Shown: one piece after another, positions 23,717 to 38,700 of the stretch | How the letters are laid out: every line of letters starts with the position of its first letter | How positions within the stretch are numbered: position 1 is the first letter of the stretch | DNA from: Sepioteuthis lessoniana | Lineage: Eukaryota > Mollusca > Cephalopoda > Myopsida > Loliginidae | Assembly (NCBI GenBank): GCA_963585895.1 | Contig: OY757904.1 | Span: 2,894,112 to 2,958,111 of the forward strand | Direction of reading: 5' to 3' | Length of the DNA: 64,000 bases | Translations under genes and position numbers: made by a program | The notes under the pieces: model-generated | Told to the model about the DNA's origin: nothing | Seen by the model: the letters and a program-made list of their open reading frames with translations, nothing else | Database searches by the model: none

Positions 23717-26700
23717 GGTGGGATAAACCAAAAAGAAAATGAGTTGCAAAGAAGATGGGATAAGCAAAAGACTTGAATAACAAATTGAGAAACAAAAATC
23801 AAACAATAGATAGGGGATAGTGGAAAAAAAAACCAACCAAAATTAGAGCAAGGAAGGTGGGATAAACCAAAAAGAAAAGGAGTTGCAAAGAAGATGGGAT
23901 AAGCAAAAGACTTGAATAAGAAATTGAGAAACAAAAATCAAACAATAGATAGGGGATAGTGGAAAAAAAACCCAAACAAAATTAGAGCAAGGAAGGTGGG
24001 ATAAACCAAAAAGAAAACGAGTTGCAAAGAAGATGGGATAAGCAAAAGACTTGAATAAGAAATTGAGAAACAAAAATCAAACAATAGATAGGGGATAGTG
24101 GAAAAAAAACCCAACCAAAATTAGAGCAAGGAAGGTGGGATAAACCAAAAAGAAAAGGAGTTGCAAAGAAGATGGGATAAGCAAAAGACTTGAATAAGAA
24201 ATTGAGAAACAAAAATCAAACAATAGATAGGGGATAGTGGAAAAAAAACCCAAAAAAATTAGAGCAAGGAAGGTGGGATAAACCAAAAAGAAAACGAGTT
24301 GCAAAGAAGATGGGATAAGCAAAAGACTTGAATAAGAAATTGAGAAACAAAAATCAAACAATAGATAGGGGATAGTGGAAAAAAAAACCAAACAAAATTA
24401 GGGCAAGGAAGGTGGGATAAACCAAAAAGAAAACAAGTTGCAAAGAAGATGGGATAAGCAAAAGATTTGAATAACAAATTGAGAAACAAAAATCAAACAA
24501 TAGATAGGGGATAGTGGAAAAAAAACCCAACCAAAATTAGGGCAAGGAAGGTGGGATAAACCAAAAAGAAAACAAGTTGCAAAGAAGATGGGATAAGCAA
24601 AAGATTTGAATAACAAATTGAGAAACAAAAATCAAACAATAGATAGGGGATAGTGGAAAAAAAAACCAACCAAAATTAGGGCAAGGAAGGTGGGATAAAC
24701 CAAAAAGAAAACAAGTTGCAAAGAAGATGGGATAAGCAAAAGATTTGAATAACAAATTGAGAAACAAAAATCAAACAATAGATAGGGGATAGTGGAAAAA
24801 AAACCCAACGAAAATTAGAGCAAGGAAGGTGGGATAAACCAAAAAGAAAACGAGTTGCAAAGAAGATGGGATAAGCAAAAGACTTGAATAAGAAATTGAG
24901 AAACAAAAATCAAACAATAGATAGGGGATAGTGGAAAAAAAAACCAAACAAAATTAGGGCAAGGAAGGTGGGATAAACCAAAAAGAAAACGAGTTGCAAA
25001 GAAGATGGGATAAGCAAAAGACTTGAATAAGAAATTGAGAAACAAAAATCAAACAATAGATAGGGGATAGTGGAAAAAAAAACCAAACAAAATTAGGGCA
25101 AGGAACGTGGGATAAACCAAAAAGAAAACGAGTTGCAAAGAAGATGGGATAAGCAAAAGACTTGAATAAGAAATTGAGAAACAAAAATCAAACAATAGAT
25201 AGGGGATAGTGGAAAAAAAAACCAACCAAAATTAGGGCAAGGAAGGTGGGATAAACCAAAAAGAAAACGAGTTGCAAAGAAGATGGGATAAGCAAAAGAC
25301 TTGAATAAGAAATTGAGAAACAAAAATCAAACAATAGATAGGGGATAGTGGAAAAAAAAACCAACCAAAATTAGGGCAAGGAAGGTGGGATAAACCAAAA
25401 AGAAAACGAGTTGCAAAGAAGATGGGATAAGCAAAAGACTTGAATAAGAAATTGAGAAACAAAAATCAAACAATAGATAGGGGATAGTGGAAAAAAAAAC
25501 CAACCAAAATTAGGGCAAGGAAGGTGGGATAAACCAAAAAGAAAACGAGTTGCAAAGAAGATGGGATAAGCAAAAGACTTGAATAAGAAATTGAGAAACA
25601 AAAATCAAACAATAGATAGGGGATAGTGGAAAAAAAACCCAACCAAAATTAGGGCAAGGAACGTGGGATAAACCAAAAAGAAAACGAGTTGCAAAGAAGA
25701 TGGGATAAGCAAAAGACTTGAATAAGAAATTGAGAAACAAAAATCAAACAATAGATAGGGGATAGTGGAAAAAAAAACCAAACAAAATTAGGGCAAGGAA
25801 GGTGGGATAAACCAAAAAGAAAACGAGTTGCAAAGAAGATGGGATAAGCAAAAGACTTGAATAAGAAATTGAGAAACAAAAATCAAACAATAGATAGGGG
25901 ATAGTGGAAAAAAAACCCAACGAAAATTAGAGCAAGGAAGGTGGGATAAACCAAAAAGAAAACGAGTTGCAAAGAAGATGGGATAAGCAAAAGACTTGAA
26001 TAACAAATTGAGAAACAAAAATCAAACAATAGATAGGGGATAGTGGAAAAAAAAACCAACCAAAATTAGGGCAAGGAACGTGGGATAAACCAAAAAGAAA
26101 ACGAGTTGCAAAGAAGATGGGATAAGCAAAAGACTTGAATAAGAAATTGAGAAACAAAAATCAAACAATAGATAGGGGATAGTGGAAAAAAAACCCAACC
26201 AAATTTACAACGAGGAAGGTGGGATAAACCAGAAACAAAACGAAATGCAAAGAAGATGGGATAAGCAAAAGACTTGAATAAGAAATTGAGAAACAAAAAT
26301 CAAACAATAGATAGGGGATAGTGGAAAAAAAACCCAACGAAAATTAGAGCAAGGAAGGTGGGATAAACCAAAAAGAAAACGAGTTGCAAAGAAGATGGGA
26401 TAAGCAAAAGACTTGAATAAGAAATTGAGAAACAAAAATCAAACAATAGATAGGGGATAGTGGAAAAAAAAACCAACCAAAATTAGGGCAAGGAACGTGG
26501 GATAAACCAAAAAGAAAACGAGTTGCAAAGAAGATGGGATAAGCAAAAGACTTGAATAAGAAATTGAGAAACAAAAATCAAACAATAGATAGGGGATAGT
26601 GGAAAAAAAACCCAACGAAAATTAGAGCAAGGAAGGTGGGATAAACCAAAAAGAAAACGAGTTGCAAAGAAGATGGGATAAGCAAAAGACTTGAATAAGA

Positions 26701-29700
26701 AATTGAGAAACAAAAATCAAACAATAGATAGGGGATAGTGGAAAAAAAAACCAAACAAAATTAGGGCAAGGAACGTGGGATAAACCAAAAAGAAAACAAG
26801 TTGCAAAGAAGATGGGATAAGCAAAAGACTTGAATAAGAAATTGAGAAACAAAAATCAAACAATAGATAGGGGATAGTGGAAAAAAAACCCAACGAAAAT
26901 TAGAGCAAGGAAGGTGGGATAAACCAAAAAGAAAACGAGTTGCAAAGAAGATGGGATAAGCAAAAGACTTGAATAAGAAATTGAGAAACAAAAATCAAAC
27001 AATAGATAGGGGATAGTGGAAAAAAAAACCAAACAAAATTAGGGCAAGGAAGGTGGGATAAACCAAAAAGAAAACGAGTTGCAAAGAAGATGGGATAAGC
27101 AAAAGACTTGAATAAGAAATTGAGAAACAAAAATCAAACAATAGATAGGGGATAGTGGAAAAAAAACCCAACCAAAATTAGGGCAAGGAAGGTGGGATAA
27201 ACCAAAAAGAAAACGAGTTGCAAAGAAGATGGGATAAGCAAAAGACTTGAATAAGAAATTGAGAAACAAAAATCAAACAATAGATAGGGGATAGTGGAAA
27301 AAAAAACCAACCAAAATTAGGGCAAGGAACGTGGGATAAACCAAAAAGAAAACAAGTTGCAAAGAAGATGGGATAAGCAAAAGACTTGAATAAGAAATTG
27401 AGAAACAAAAATCAAACAATAGATAGGGGATAGTGGAAAAAAAACCCAACGAAAATTAGAGCAAGGAAGGTGGGATAAACCAAAAAGAAAACGAGTTGCA
27501 AAGAAGATGGGATAAGCAAAAGACTTGAATAAGAAATTGAGAAACAAAAATCAAACAATAGATAGGGGATAGTGGAAAAAAAAACCAAACAAAATTAGGG
27601 CAAGGAAGGTGGGATAAACCAAAAAGAAAACGAGTTGCAAAGAAGATGGGATAAGCAAAAGACTTGAATAAGAAATTGAGAAACAAAAATCAAACAATAG
27701 ATAGGGGATAGTGGAAAAAAAACCCAACGAAAATTAGAGCAAGGAAGGTGGGATAAACCAAAAAGAAAACGAGTTGCAAAGAAGATGGGATAAGCAAAAG
27801 ACTTGAATAACAAATTGAGAAACAAAAATCAAACAATAGATAGGGGATAGTGGAAAAAAAAACCAACCAAAATTAGGGCAAGGAACGTGGGATAAACCAA
27901 AAAGAAAACGAGTTGCAAAGAAGATGGGATAAGCAAAAGACTTGAATAAGAAATTGAGAAACAAAAATCAAACAATAGATAGGGGATAGTGGAAAAAAAA
28001 CCCAACGAAAATTAGAGCAAGGAAGGTGGGATAAACCAAAAAGAAAACGAGTTGCAAAGAAGATGGGATAAGCAAAAGACTTGAATAAGAAATTGAGAAA
28101 CAAAAATCAAACAATAGATAGGGGATAGTGGAAAAAAAAACCAACCAAAATTAGGGCAAGGAAGGTGGGATAAACCAAAAAGAAAACGAGTTGCAAAGAA
28201 GATGGGATAAGCAAAAGACTTGAATAAGAAATTGAGAAACAAAAATCAAACAATAGATAGGGGATAGTGGAAAAAAAAAACCAACCAAAATTAGGCCAAG
28301 GAAGGTGGGATAAACCAAAAAGAAAACGAGTTGCAAAGAAGATGGGATAAGCAAAAGACTTGAATAAGAAATTGAGAAACAAAAATCAAACAATAGATAG
28401 GGGATAGTGGAAAAAAAAACCAACCAAAATTAGGGCAAGGAACGTGGGATAAACCAAAAAGAAAACGAGTTGCAAAGAAGATGGGATAAGCAAAAGACTT
28501 GAATAAGAAATTGAGAAACAAAAATCAAACAATAGATAGGGGATAGTGGAAAAAAAACCCAACGAAAATTAGAGCAAGGAAGGTGGGATAAACCAAAAAG
28601 AAAACGAGTTGCAAAGAAGATGGGATAAGCAAAAGACTTGAATAAGAAATTGAGAAACAAAAATCAAACAATAGATAGGGGATAGTGGAAAAAAAAACCA
28701 ACCAAAATTAGGGCAAGGAAGGTGGGATAAACCAAAAAGAAAACGAGTTGCAAAGAAGATGGGATAAGCAAAAGACTTGAATAAGAAATTGAGAAACAAA
28801 AATCAAACAATAGATAGGGGATAGTGGAAAAAAAAACCAACCAAAATTAGGGCAAGGAAGGTGGGATAAACCAAAAAGAAAACGAGTTGCAAAGAAGATG
28901 GGATAAGCAAAAGACTTGAATAAGAAATTGAGAAACAAAAATCAAACAATAGATAGGGGATAGTGGAAAAAAAAACCAACCAAAATTAGGGCAAGGAACG
29001 TGGGATAAACCAAAAAGAAAACGAGTTGCAAAGAAGATGGGATAAGCAAAAGACTTGAATAAGAAATTGAGAAACAAAAATCAAACAATAGATAGGGGAT
29101 AGTGGAAAAAAAACCCAACGAAAATTAGAGCAAGGAAGGTGGGATAAACCAAAAAGAAAACGAGTTGCAAAGAAGATGGGATAAGCAAAAGACTTGAATA
29201 ACAAATTGAGAAACAAAAATCAAACAATAGATAGGGGATAGTGGAAAAAAAACCCAACCAAAATTAGGGCAAGGAAGGTGGGATAAACCAAAAAGAAAAC
29301 GAGTTGCAAAGAAGATGGGATAAGCAAAAGACTTGAATAAGAAATTGAGAAACAAAAATCAAACAATAGATAGGGGATAGTGGAAAAAAAAACCAAACAA
29401 AATTAGGGCAAGGAACGTGGGATAAACCAAAAAGAAAACGAGTTGCAAAGAAGATGGGATAAGCAAAAGACTTGAATAAGAAATTGAGAAACAAAAATCA
29501 AACAATAGATAGGGGATAGTGGAAAAAAAAACCAAACAAAATTAGGGCAAGGAACGTGGGATAAACCAAAAAGAAAACGAGTTGCAAAGAAGATGGGATA
29601 AGCAAAAGACTTGAATAAGAAATTGAGAAACAAAAATCAAACAATAGATAGGGGATAGTGGAAAAAAAAACTAAACAAAATTAGGGCAAGGAACGTGGGA

Positions 29701-32700
29701 TAAACCAAAAAGAAAACGAGTTGCAAAGAAGATGGGATAAGCAAAAGACTTGAATAAGAAATTGAGAAACAAAAATCAAACAATAGATAGGGGATAGTGG
29801 AAAAAAAAACCAAACAAAATTAGGGCAAGGAACGTGGGATAAACCAAAAAGAAAACGAGTTGCAAAGAAGATGGGATAAGCAAAAGACTTGAATAAGAAA
29901 TTGAGAAACAAAAATCAAACAATAGATAGGGGATAGTGGAAAAAAAAACCAAACAAAATTAGGGCAAGGAACGTGGGATAAACCAAAAAGAAAACGAGTT
30001 GCAAAGAAGATGGGATAAGCAAAAGACTTGAATAAGAAATTGAGAAACAAAAATCAAACAATAGATAGGGGATAGTGGAAAAAAAAACCAACCAAAATTA
30101 GGGCAAGGAACGTGGGATAAACCAAAAAGAAAACGAGTTGCAAAGAAGATGGGATAAGCAAAAGACTTGAATAAGAAATTGAGAAACAAAAATCAAACAA
30201 TAGATAGGGGATAGTGGAAAAAAAACCCAACGAAAATTAGAGCAAGGAAGGTGGGATAAACCAAAAAGAAAACGAGTTGCAAAGAAGATGGGATAAGCAA
30301 AAGACTTGAATAACAAATTGAGAAACAAAAATCAAACAATAGATAGGGGATAGTGGAAAAAAAACCCAACCAAAATTAGGGCAAGGAACGTGGGATAAAC
30401 CAAAAAGAAAACGAGTTGCAAAGAAGATGGGATAAGCAAAAGACTTGAATAAGAAATTGAGAAACAAAAATCAAACAATAGATAGGGGATAGTGGAAAAA
30501 AAAACCAACCAAAATTAGGGCAAGGAAGGTGGGATAAACCAAAAAGAAAACGAGTTGCAAAGAAGATGGGATAAGCAAAAGACTTGAATAAGAAATTGAG
30601 AAACAAAAATCAAACAATAGATAGGGGATAGTGGAAAAAAAACCCAACCAAAATTAGAGCAAGGAACGTGGGATAAACCAAAAAGAAAACAAGTTGCAAA
30701 GAAGATGGGATAAGCAAAAGATTTGAATAAGAAATTGAGAAACAAAAATCAAACAATAGATAGGGGATAGTGGAAAAAAAACCCAACGAAAATTAGAGCA
30801 AGGAAGGTGGGATAAACCAAAAAGAAAACGAGTTGCAAAGAAGATGGGATAAGCAAAAGACTTGAATAAGAAATTGAGAAACAAAAATCAAACAATAGAT
30901 AGGGGATAGTGGAAAAAAAAACCAAACAAAATTACAACGAGGAAGGTGGGATAAACCAAAAAGAAAACAAGTTGCAAAGAAGATGGGATAAGCAAAAGAC
31001 TTGAATAACAAATTGAGAAACAAAAATCAAACAATAGATAGGGGATAGTGGAAAAAAAACCCAACCAAAATTAGAGCAAGGAACGTGGGATAAACCAAAA
31101 AGAAAACGAGTTGCAAAGAAGATGGGATAAGCAAAAGACTTGAATAAGAAATTGAGAAACAAAAATCAAACAATAGATAGGGGATAGTGGAAAAAAAAAC
31201 CAAACAAAATTACAACGAGGAAGGTGGGATAAACCAAAAAGAAAACGAGTTGCAAAGAAGATGGGATAAGCAAAAGACTTGAATAAGAAATTGAGAAACA
31301 AAAATCAAACAATAGATAGGGGATAGTGGAAAAAAAACCCAACGAAAATTAGAGCAAGGAAGGTGGGATAAACCAAAAAGAAAACGAGTTGCAAAGAAGA
31401 TGGGATAAGCAAAAGACTTGAATAAGAAATTGAGAAACAAAAATCAAACAATAGATAGGGGATAGTGGAAAAAAAAACCAAACAAAATTAGGGCAAGGAA
31501 CGTGGGATAAACCAAAAAGAAAACGAGTTGCAAAGAAGATGGGATAAGCAAAAGACTTGAATAAGAAATTGAGAAACAAAAATCAAACAATAGATAGGGG
31601 ATAGTGGAAAAAAAACCCAACGAAAATTAGAGCAAGGAAGGTGGGATAAACCAAAAAGAAAACGAGTTGCAAAGAAGATGGGATAAGCAAAAGACTTGAA
31701 TAAGAAATTGAGAAACAAAAATCAAACAATAGATAGGGGATAGTGGAAAAAAAAACCAAACAAAATTACAACGAGGAAGGTGGGATAAACCAAAAAGAAA
31801 ACAAGTTGCAAAGAAGATGGGATAAGCAAAAGACTTGAATAAGAAATTGAGAAACAAAAATCAAACAATAGATAGGGGATAGTGGAAAAAAAAACCAACC
31901 AAAATTAGGGCAAGGAACGTGGGATAAACCAAAAAGAAAACGAGTTGCAAAGAAGATGGGATAAGCAAAAGACTTGAATAAGAAATTGAGAAACAAAAAT
32001 CAAACAATAGATAGGGGATAGTGGAAAAAAAACCCAACGAAAATTAGAGCAAGGAAGGTGGGATAAACCAAAAAGAAAACGAGTTGCAAAGAAGATGGGA
32101 TAAGCAAAAGACTTGAATAAGAAATTGAGAAACAAAAATCAAACAATAGATAGGGGATAGTGGAAAAAAAAACCAAACAAAATTAGGGCAAGGAACGTGG
32201 GATAAACCAAAAAGAAAACGAGTTGCAAAGAAGATGGGATAAGCAAAAGACTTGAATAAGAAATTGAGAAACAAAAATCAAACAATAGATAGGGGATAGT
32301 GGAAAAAAAAACCAACCAAAATTAGGGCAAGGAACGTGGGATAAACCAAAAAGAAAACGAGTTGCAAAGAAGATGGGATAAGCAAAAGACTTGAATAAGA
32401 AATTGAGAAACAAAAATCAAACAATAGATAGGGGATAGTGGAAAAAAAACCCAACGAAAATTAGAGCAAGGAAGGTGGGATAAACCAAAAAGAAAACGAG
32501 TTGCAAAGAAGATGGGATAAGCAAAAGACTTGAATAAGAAATTGAGAAACAAAAATCAAACAATAGATAGGGGATAGTGGAAAAAAAACCCAACCAAAAT
32601 TAGAGCAAGGAACGTGGGATAAACCAAAAAGAAAACAAGTTGCAAAGAAGATGGGATAAGCAAAAGATTTGAATAAGAAATTGAGAAACAAAAATCAAAC

Positions 32701-35700
32701 AATAGATAGGGGATAGTGGAAAAAAAACCCAACCAAAATTAGAGCAAGGAACGTGGGATAAACCAAAAAGAAAACAAGTTGCAAAGAAGATGGGATAAGC
32801 AAAAGATTTGAATAACAAATTGAGAAACAAAAATCAAACAATAGATAGGGGATAGTGGAAAAAAAACCCAACCAAAATTAGAGCAAGGAACGTGGGATAA
32901 ACCAAAAAGAAAACAAGTTGCAAAGAAGATGGGATAAGCAAAAGATTTGAATAAGAAATTGAGAAACAAAAATCAAACAATAGATAGGGGATAGTGGAAA
33001 AAAAACCCAACGAAAATTAGAGCAAGGAAGGTGGGATAAACCAAAAAGAAAACGAGTTGCAAAGAAGATGGGATAAGCAAAAGACTTGAATAAGAAATTG
33101 AGAAACAAAAATCAAACAATAGATAGGGGATAGTGGAAAAAAAAACCAACCAAAATTAGGGCAAGGAAGGTGGGATAAACCAAAAAGAAAACGAGTTGCA
33201 AAGAAGATGGGATAAGCAAAAGACTTGAATAAGAAATTGAGAAACAAAAATCAAACAATAGATAGGGGATAGTGGAAAAAAAAACCAACCAAAATTAGGG
33301 CAAGGAAGGTGGGATAAACCAAAAAGAAAACGAGTTGCAAAGAAGATGGGATAAGCAAAAGACTTGAATAAGAAATTGAGAAACAAAAATCAAACAATAG
33401 ATAGGGGATAGTGGAAAAAAAAACCAAACAAAATTACAACGAGGAAGGTGGGATAAACCAAAAAGAAAACAAGTTGCAAAGAAGATGGGATAAGCAAAAG
33501 ACTTGAATAACAAATTGAGAAACAAAAATCAAACAATAGATAGGGGATAGTGGAAAAAAAAACCAACCAAAATTAGGGCAAGGAAGGTGGGATAAACCAA
33601 AAAGAAAACGAGTTGCAAAGAAGATGGGATAAGCAAAAGACTTGAATAAGAAATTGAGAAACAAAAATCAAACAATAGATAGGGGATAGTGGAAAAAAAA
33701 ACCAACCAAAATTAGGGCAAGGAAGGTGGGATAAACCAAAAAGAAAACGAGTTGCAAAGAAGATGGGATAAGCAAAAGACTTGAATAAGAAATTGAGAAA
33801 CAAAAATCAAACAATAGATAGGGGATAGTGGAAAAAAAAACCAAACAAAATTAGGGCAAGGAAGGTGGGATAAACCAAAAAGAAAACGAGTTGCAAAGAA
33901 GATGGGATAAGCAAAAGACTTGAATAAGAAATTGAGAAACAAAAATCAAACAATAGATAGGGGATAGTGGAAAAAAAAACCAACCAAAATTAGGGCAAGG
34001 AAGGTGGGATAAACCAAAAAGAAAACGAGTTGCAAAGAAGATGGGATAAGCAAAAGACTTGAATAAGAAATTGAGAAACAAAAATCAAACAATAGATAGG
34101 GGATAGTGGAAAAAAAACCCAAACAAAATTAGGGCAAGGAAGGTGGGATAAACCAAAAAGAAAACGAGTTGCAAAGAAGATGGGATAAGCAAAAGACTTG
34201 AATAAGAAATTGAGAAACAAAAATCAAACAATAGATAGGGGATAGTGGAAAAAAAACCCAACCAAAATTAGGGCAAGGAAGGTGGGATAAACCAAAAAGA
34301 AAACGAGTTGCAAAGAAGATGGGATAAGCAAAAGACTTGAATAAGAAATTGAGAAACAAAAATCAAACAATAGATAGGGGATAGTGGAAAAAAAAACCAA
34401 CCAAAATTAGGGCAAGGAAGGTGGGATAAACCAAAAAGAAAACGAGTTGCAAAGAAGATGGGATAAGCAAAAGACTTGAATAAGAAATTGAGAAACAAAA
34501 ATCAAACAATAGATAGGGGATAGTGGAAAAAAAAACCAAACAAAATTAGGGCAAGGAAGGTGGGATAAACCAAAAAGAAAACGAGTTGCAAAGAAGATGG
34601 GATAAGCAAAAGACTTGAATAAGAAATTGAGAAACAAAAATCAAACAATAGATAGGGGATAGTGGAAAAAAAACCCAACCAAAATTAGAGCAAGGAAGGT
34701 GGGATAAACCAAAAAGAAAACGAGTTGCAAAGAAGATGGGATAAGCAAAAGACTTGAATAAGAAATTGAGAAACAAAAATCAAACAATAGATAGGGGATA
34801 GTGGAAAAAAAAACCAACCAAAATTAGGGCAAGGAAGGTGGGATAAACCAAAAAGAAAACGAGTTGCAAAGAAGATGGGATAAGCAAAAGACTTGAATAA
34901 GAAATTGAGAAACAAAAATCAAACAATAGATAGGGGATAGTGGAAAAAAAACCCAACCAAAATTAGAGCAAGGAACGTGGGATAAACCAAAAAGAAAACA
35001 AGTTGCAAAGAAGATGGGATAAGCAAAAGATTTGAATAAGAAATTGAGAAACAAAAATCAAACAATAGATAGGGGATAGTGGAAAAAAAACCCAACCAAA
35101 ATTAGAGCAAGGAAGGTGGGATAAACCAAAAAGAAAAGGAGTTGCAAAGAAGATGGGATAAGCAAAAGACTTGAATAAGAAATTGAGAAACAAAAATCAA
35201 ACAATAGATAGGGGATAGTGGAAAAAAAACCCAAACAAAATTAGGGCAAGGAACGTGGGATAAACCAAAAAGAAAACAAGTTGCAAAGAAGATGGGATAA
35301 GCAAAAGATTTGAATAACAAATTGAGAAACAAAAATCAAACAATAGATAGGGGATAGTGGAAAAAAAAACCAACCAAAATTAGGGCAAGGAAGGTGGGAT
35401 AAACCAAAAAGAAAACGAGTTGCAAAGAAGATGGGATAAGCAAAAGATTTGAATAAGAAATTGAGAAACAAAAATCAAACAATAGATAGGGGATAGTGGA
35501 AAAAAAAACCAAACAAAATTAGGGCAAGGAAGGTGGGATAAACCAAAAAGAAAACAAGTTGCAAAGAAGATGGGATAAGCAAAAGACTTGAATAAGAAAT
35601 TGAGAAACAAAAATCAAACAATAGATAGGGGATAGTGGAAAAAAAAACCAAACAAAATTAGGGCAAGGAAGGTGGGATAAACCAAAAAGAAAACGAGTTG

Positions 35701-38700
35701 CAAAGAAGATGGGATAAGCAAAAGACTTGAATGAGAAATTGAGAAACAAAAATCAAACAATAGATAGGGGATAGTGGAAAAAAAACCCAACGAAAATTAG
35801 AGCAAGGAAGGTGGGATAAACCAAAAAGAAAACGAGTTGCAAAGAAGATGGGATAAGCAAAAGACTTGAATAAGAAATTGAGAAACAAAAATCAAACAAT
35901 AGATAGGGGATAGTGGAAAAAAAACCCAACCAAAATTAGGGCAAGGAAGGTGGGATAAACCAAAAAGAAAACGAGTTGCAAAGAAGATGGGATAAGCAAA
36001 AGACTTGAATAAGAAATTGAGAAACAAAAATCAAACAATAGATAGGGGATAGTGGAAAAAAAAACCAACCAAAATTAGGGCAAGGAACGTGGGATAAACC
36101 AAAAAGAAAACGAGTTGCAAAGAAGATGGGATAAGCAAAAGACTTGAATAAGAAATTGAGAAACAAAAATCAAACAATAGATAGGGGATAGTGGAAAAAA
36201 AAACCAAACAAAATTAGGGCAAGGAACGTGGGATAAACCAAAAAGAAAACGAGTTGCAAAGAAGATGGGATAAGCAAAAGATTTGAATAAGAAATTGAGA
36301 AACAAAAATCAAACAATAGATAGGGGATAGTGGAAAAAAAAACCAACCAAAATTAGGGCAAGGAAGGTGGGATAAACCAAAAAGAAAACGAGTTGCAAAG
36401 AAGATGGGATAAGCAAAAGATTTGAATAAGAAATTGAGAAACAAAAATCAAACAATAGATAGGGGATAGTGGAAAAAAAACCCAACGAAAATTAGAGCAA
36501 GGAAGGTGGGATAAACCAAAAAGAAAACGAGTTGCAAAGAAGATGGGATAAGCAAAAGACTTGAATAAGAAATTGAGAAACAAAAATCAAACAATAGATA
36601 GGGGATAGTGAAAAAAAAACCCAACCAAAATTAGGGCAAGGAAGGTGGGATAAACCAAAAAGAAAACGAGTTGCAAAGAAGATGGGATAAGCAAAAGACT
36701 TGAATAAGAAATTGAGAAACAAAAATCAAACAATAGATAGGGGATAGTGGAAAAAAAACCCAACCAAAATTAGGGCAAGGAAGGTGGGATAAACCAAAAA
36801 GAAAACGAGTTGCAAAGAAGATGGGATAAGCAAAAGACTTGAATAAGAAATTGAGAAACAAAAATCAAACAATAGATAGGGGATAGTGGAAAAAAAACCC
36901 AAACAAAATTAGGGCAAGGAACGTGGGATAAACCAAAAAGAAAACAAGTTGCAAAGAAGATGGGATAAGCAAAAGACTTGAATAAGAAATTGAGAAACAA
37001 AAATCAAACAATAGATAGGGGATAGTGGAAAAAAAAACCAAACAAAATTAGGGCAAGGAACGTGGGATAAACCAAAAAGAAAACAAGTTGCAAAGAAGAT
37101 GGGATAAGCAAAAGACTTGAATAAGAAATTGAGAAACAAAAATCAAACAATAGATAGGGGATAGTGGAAAAAAACCAAACAAAATTAGGGCAAGGAAGGT
37201 GGGATAAACCAAAAAGAAAACAAGTTGCAAAGAAGATGGGATAAGCAAAAGACTTGAATAACAAATTGAGAAACAAAAATCAAACAATAGATAGGGGATA
37301 GTGGAAAAAAAACCCAACCAAAATTAGGGCAAGGAACGTGGGATAAACCAAAAAGAAAACGAGTTGCAAAGAAGATGGGATAAGCAAAAGACTTGAATAA
37401 GAAATTGAGAAACAAAAATCAAACAATAGATAGGGGATAGTGGAAAAAAAACCCAACCAAAATTAGGGCAAGGAAGGTGGGATAAACCAAAAAGAAAACG
37501 AGTTGCAAAGAAGATGGGATAAGCAAAAGACTTGAATAAGAAATTGAGAAACAAAAATCAAACAATAGATAGGGGATAGTGGAAAAAAAAACCAACCAAA
37601 ATTAGGGCAAGGAAGGTGGGATAAACCAAAAAGAAAACGAGTTGCAAAGAAGATGGGATAAGCAAAAGACTTGAATAACAAATTGAGAAACAAAAATCAA
37701 ACAATAGATAGGGGATAGTGGAAAAAAAAACCAACCAAAATTAGGGCAAGGAACGTGGGATAAACCAAAAAGAAAACGAGTTGCAAAGAAGATGGGATAA
37801 GCAAAAGACTTGAATAAGAAATTGAGAAACAAAAATCAAACAATAGATAGGGGATAGTGGAAAAAAAAACCAACCAAAATTAGGGCAAGGAACGTGGGAT
37901 AAACCAAAAAGAAAACGAGTTGCAAAGAAGATGGGATAAGCAAAAGACTTGAATAACAAATTGAGAAACAAAAATCAAACAATAGATAGGGGATAGTGGA
38001 AAAAAAAACCAACCAAAATTAGGGCAAGGAAGGTGGGATAAACCAAAAAGAAAACGAGTTGCAAAGAAGATGGGATAAGCAAAAGACTTGAATAAGAAAT
38101 TGAGAAACAAAAATCAAACAATAGATAGGGGATAGTGGAAAAAAAAACCAACCAAAATTAGGGCAAGGAAGGTGGGATAAACCAAAAAGAAAACGAGTTG
38201 CAAAGAAGATGGGAGAAGCAAAAGACTTGAATAACAAATTGAGAAACAAAAATCAAACAATAGATAGGGGATAGTGGAAAAAAAAACCAACCAAAATTAG
38301 GGCAAGGAAGGTGGGATAAACCAAAAAGAAAACAAGTTGCAAAGAAGATGGGATAAGCAAAAGACTTGAATAAGAAATTGAGAAACAAAAATCAAACAAT
38401 AGATAGGGGATAGTGGAAAAAAAACCCAACCAAAATTAGGGCAAGGAAGGTGGGATAAACCAAAAAGAAAACGAGTTGCAAAGAAGATGGGATAAGCAAA
38501 AGACTTGAATAACAAATTGAGAAACAAAAATCAAACAATAGATAGGGGATAGTGGAAAAAAAAACCAACCAAAATTAGGGCAAGGAAGGTGGGATAAACC
38601 AAAAAGAAAACGAGTTGCAAAGAAGATGGGATAAGCAAAAGACTTGAATAAGAAATTGAGAAACAAAAATCAAACAATAGATAGGGGATAGTGGAAAAAA

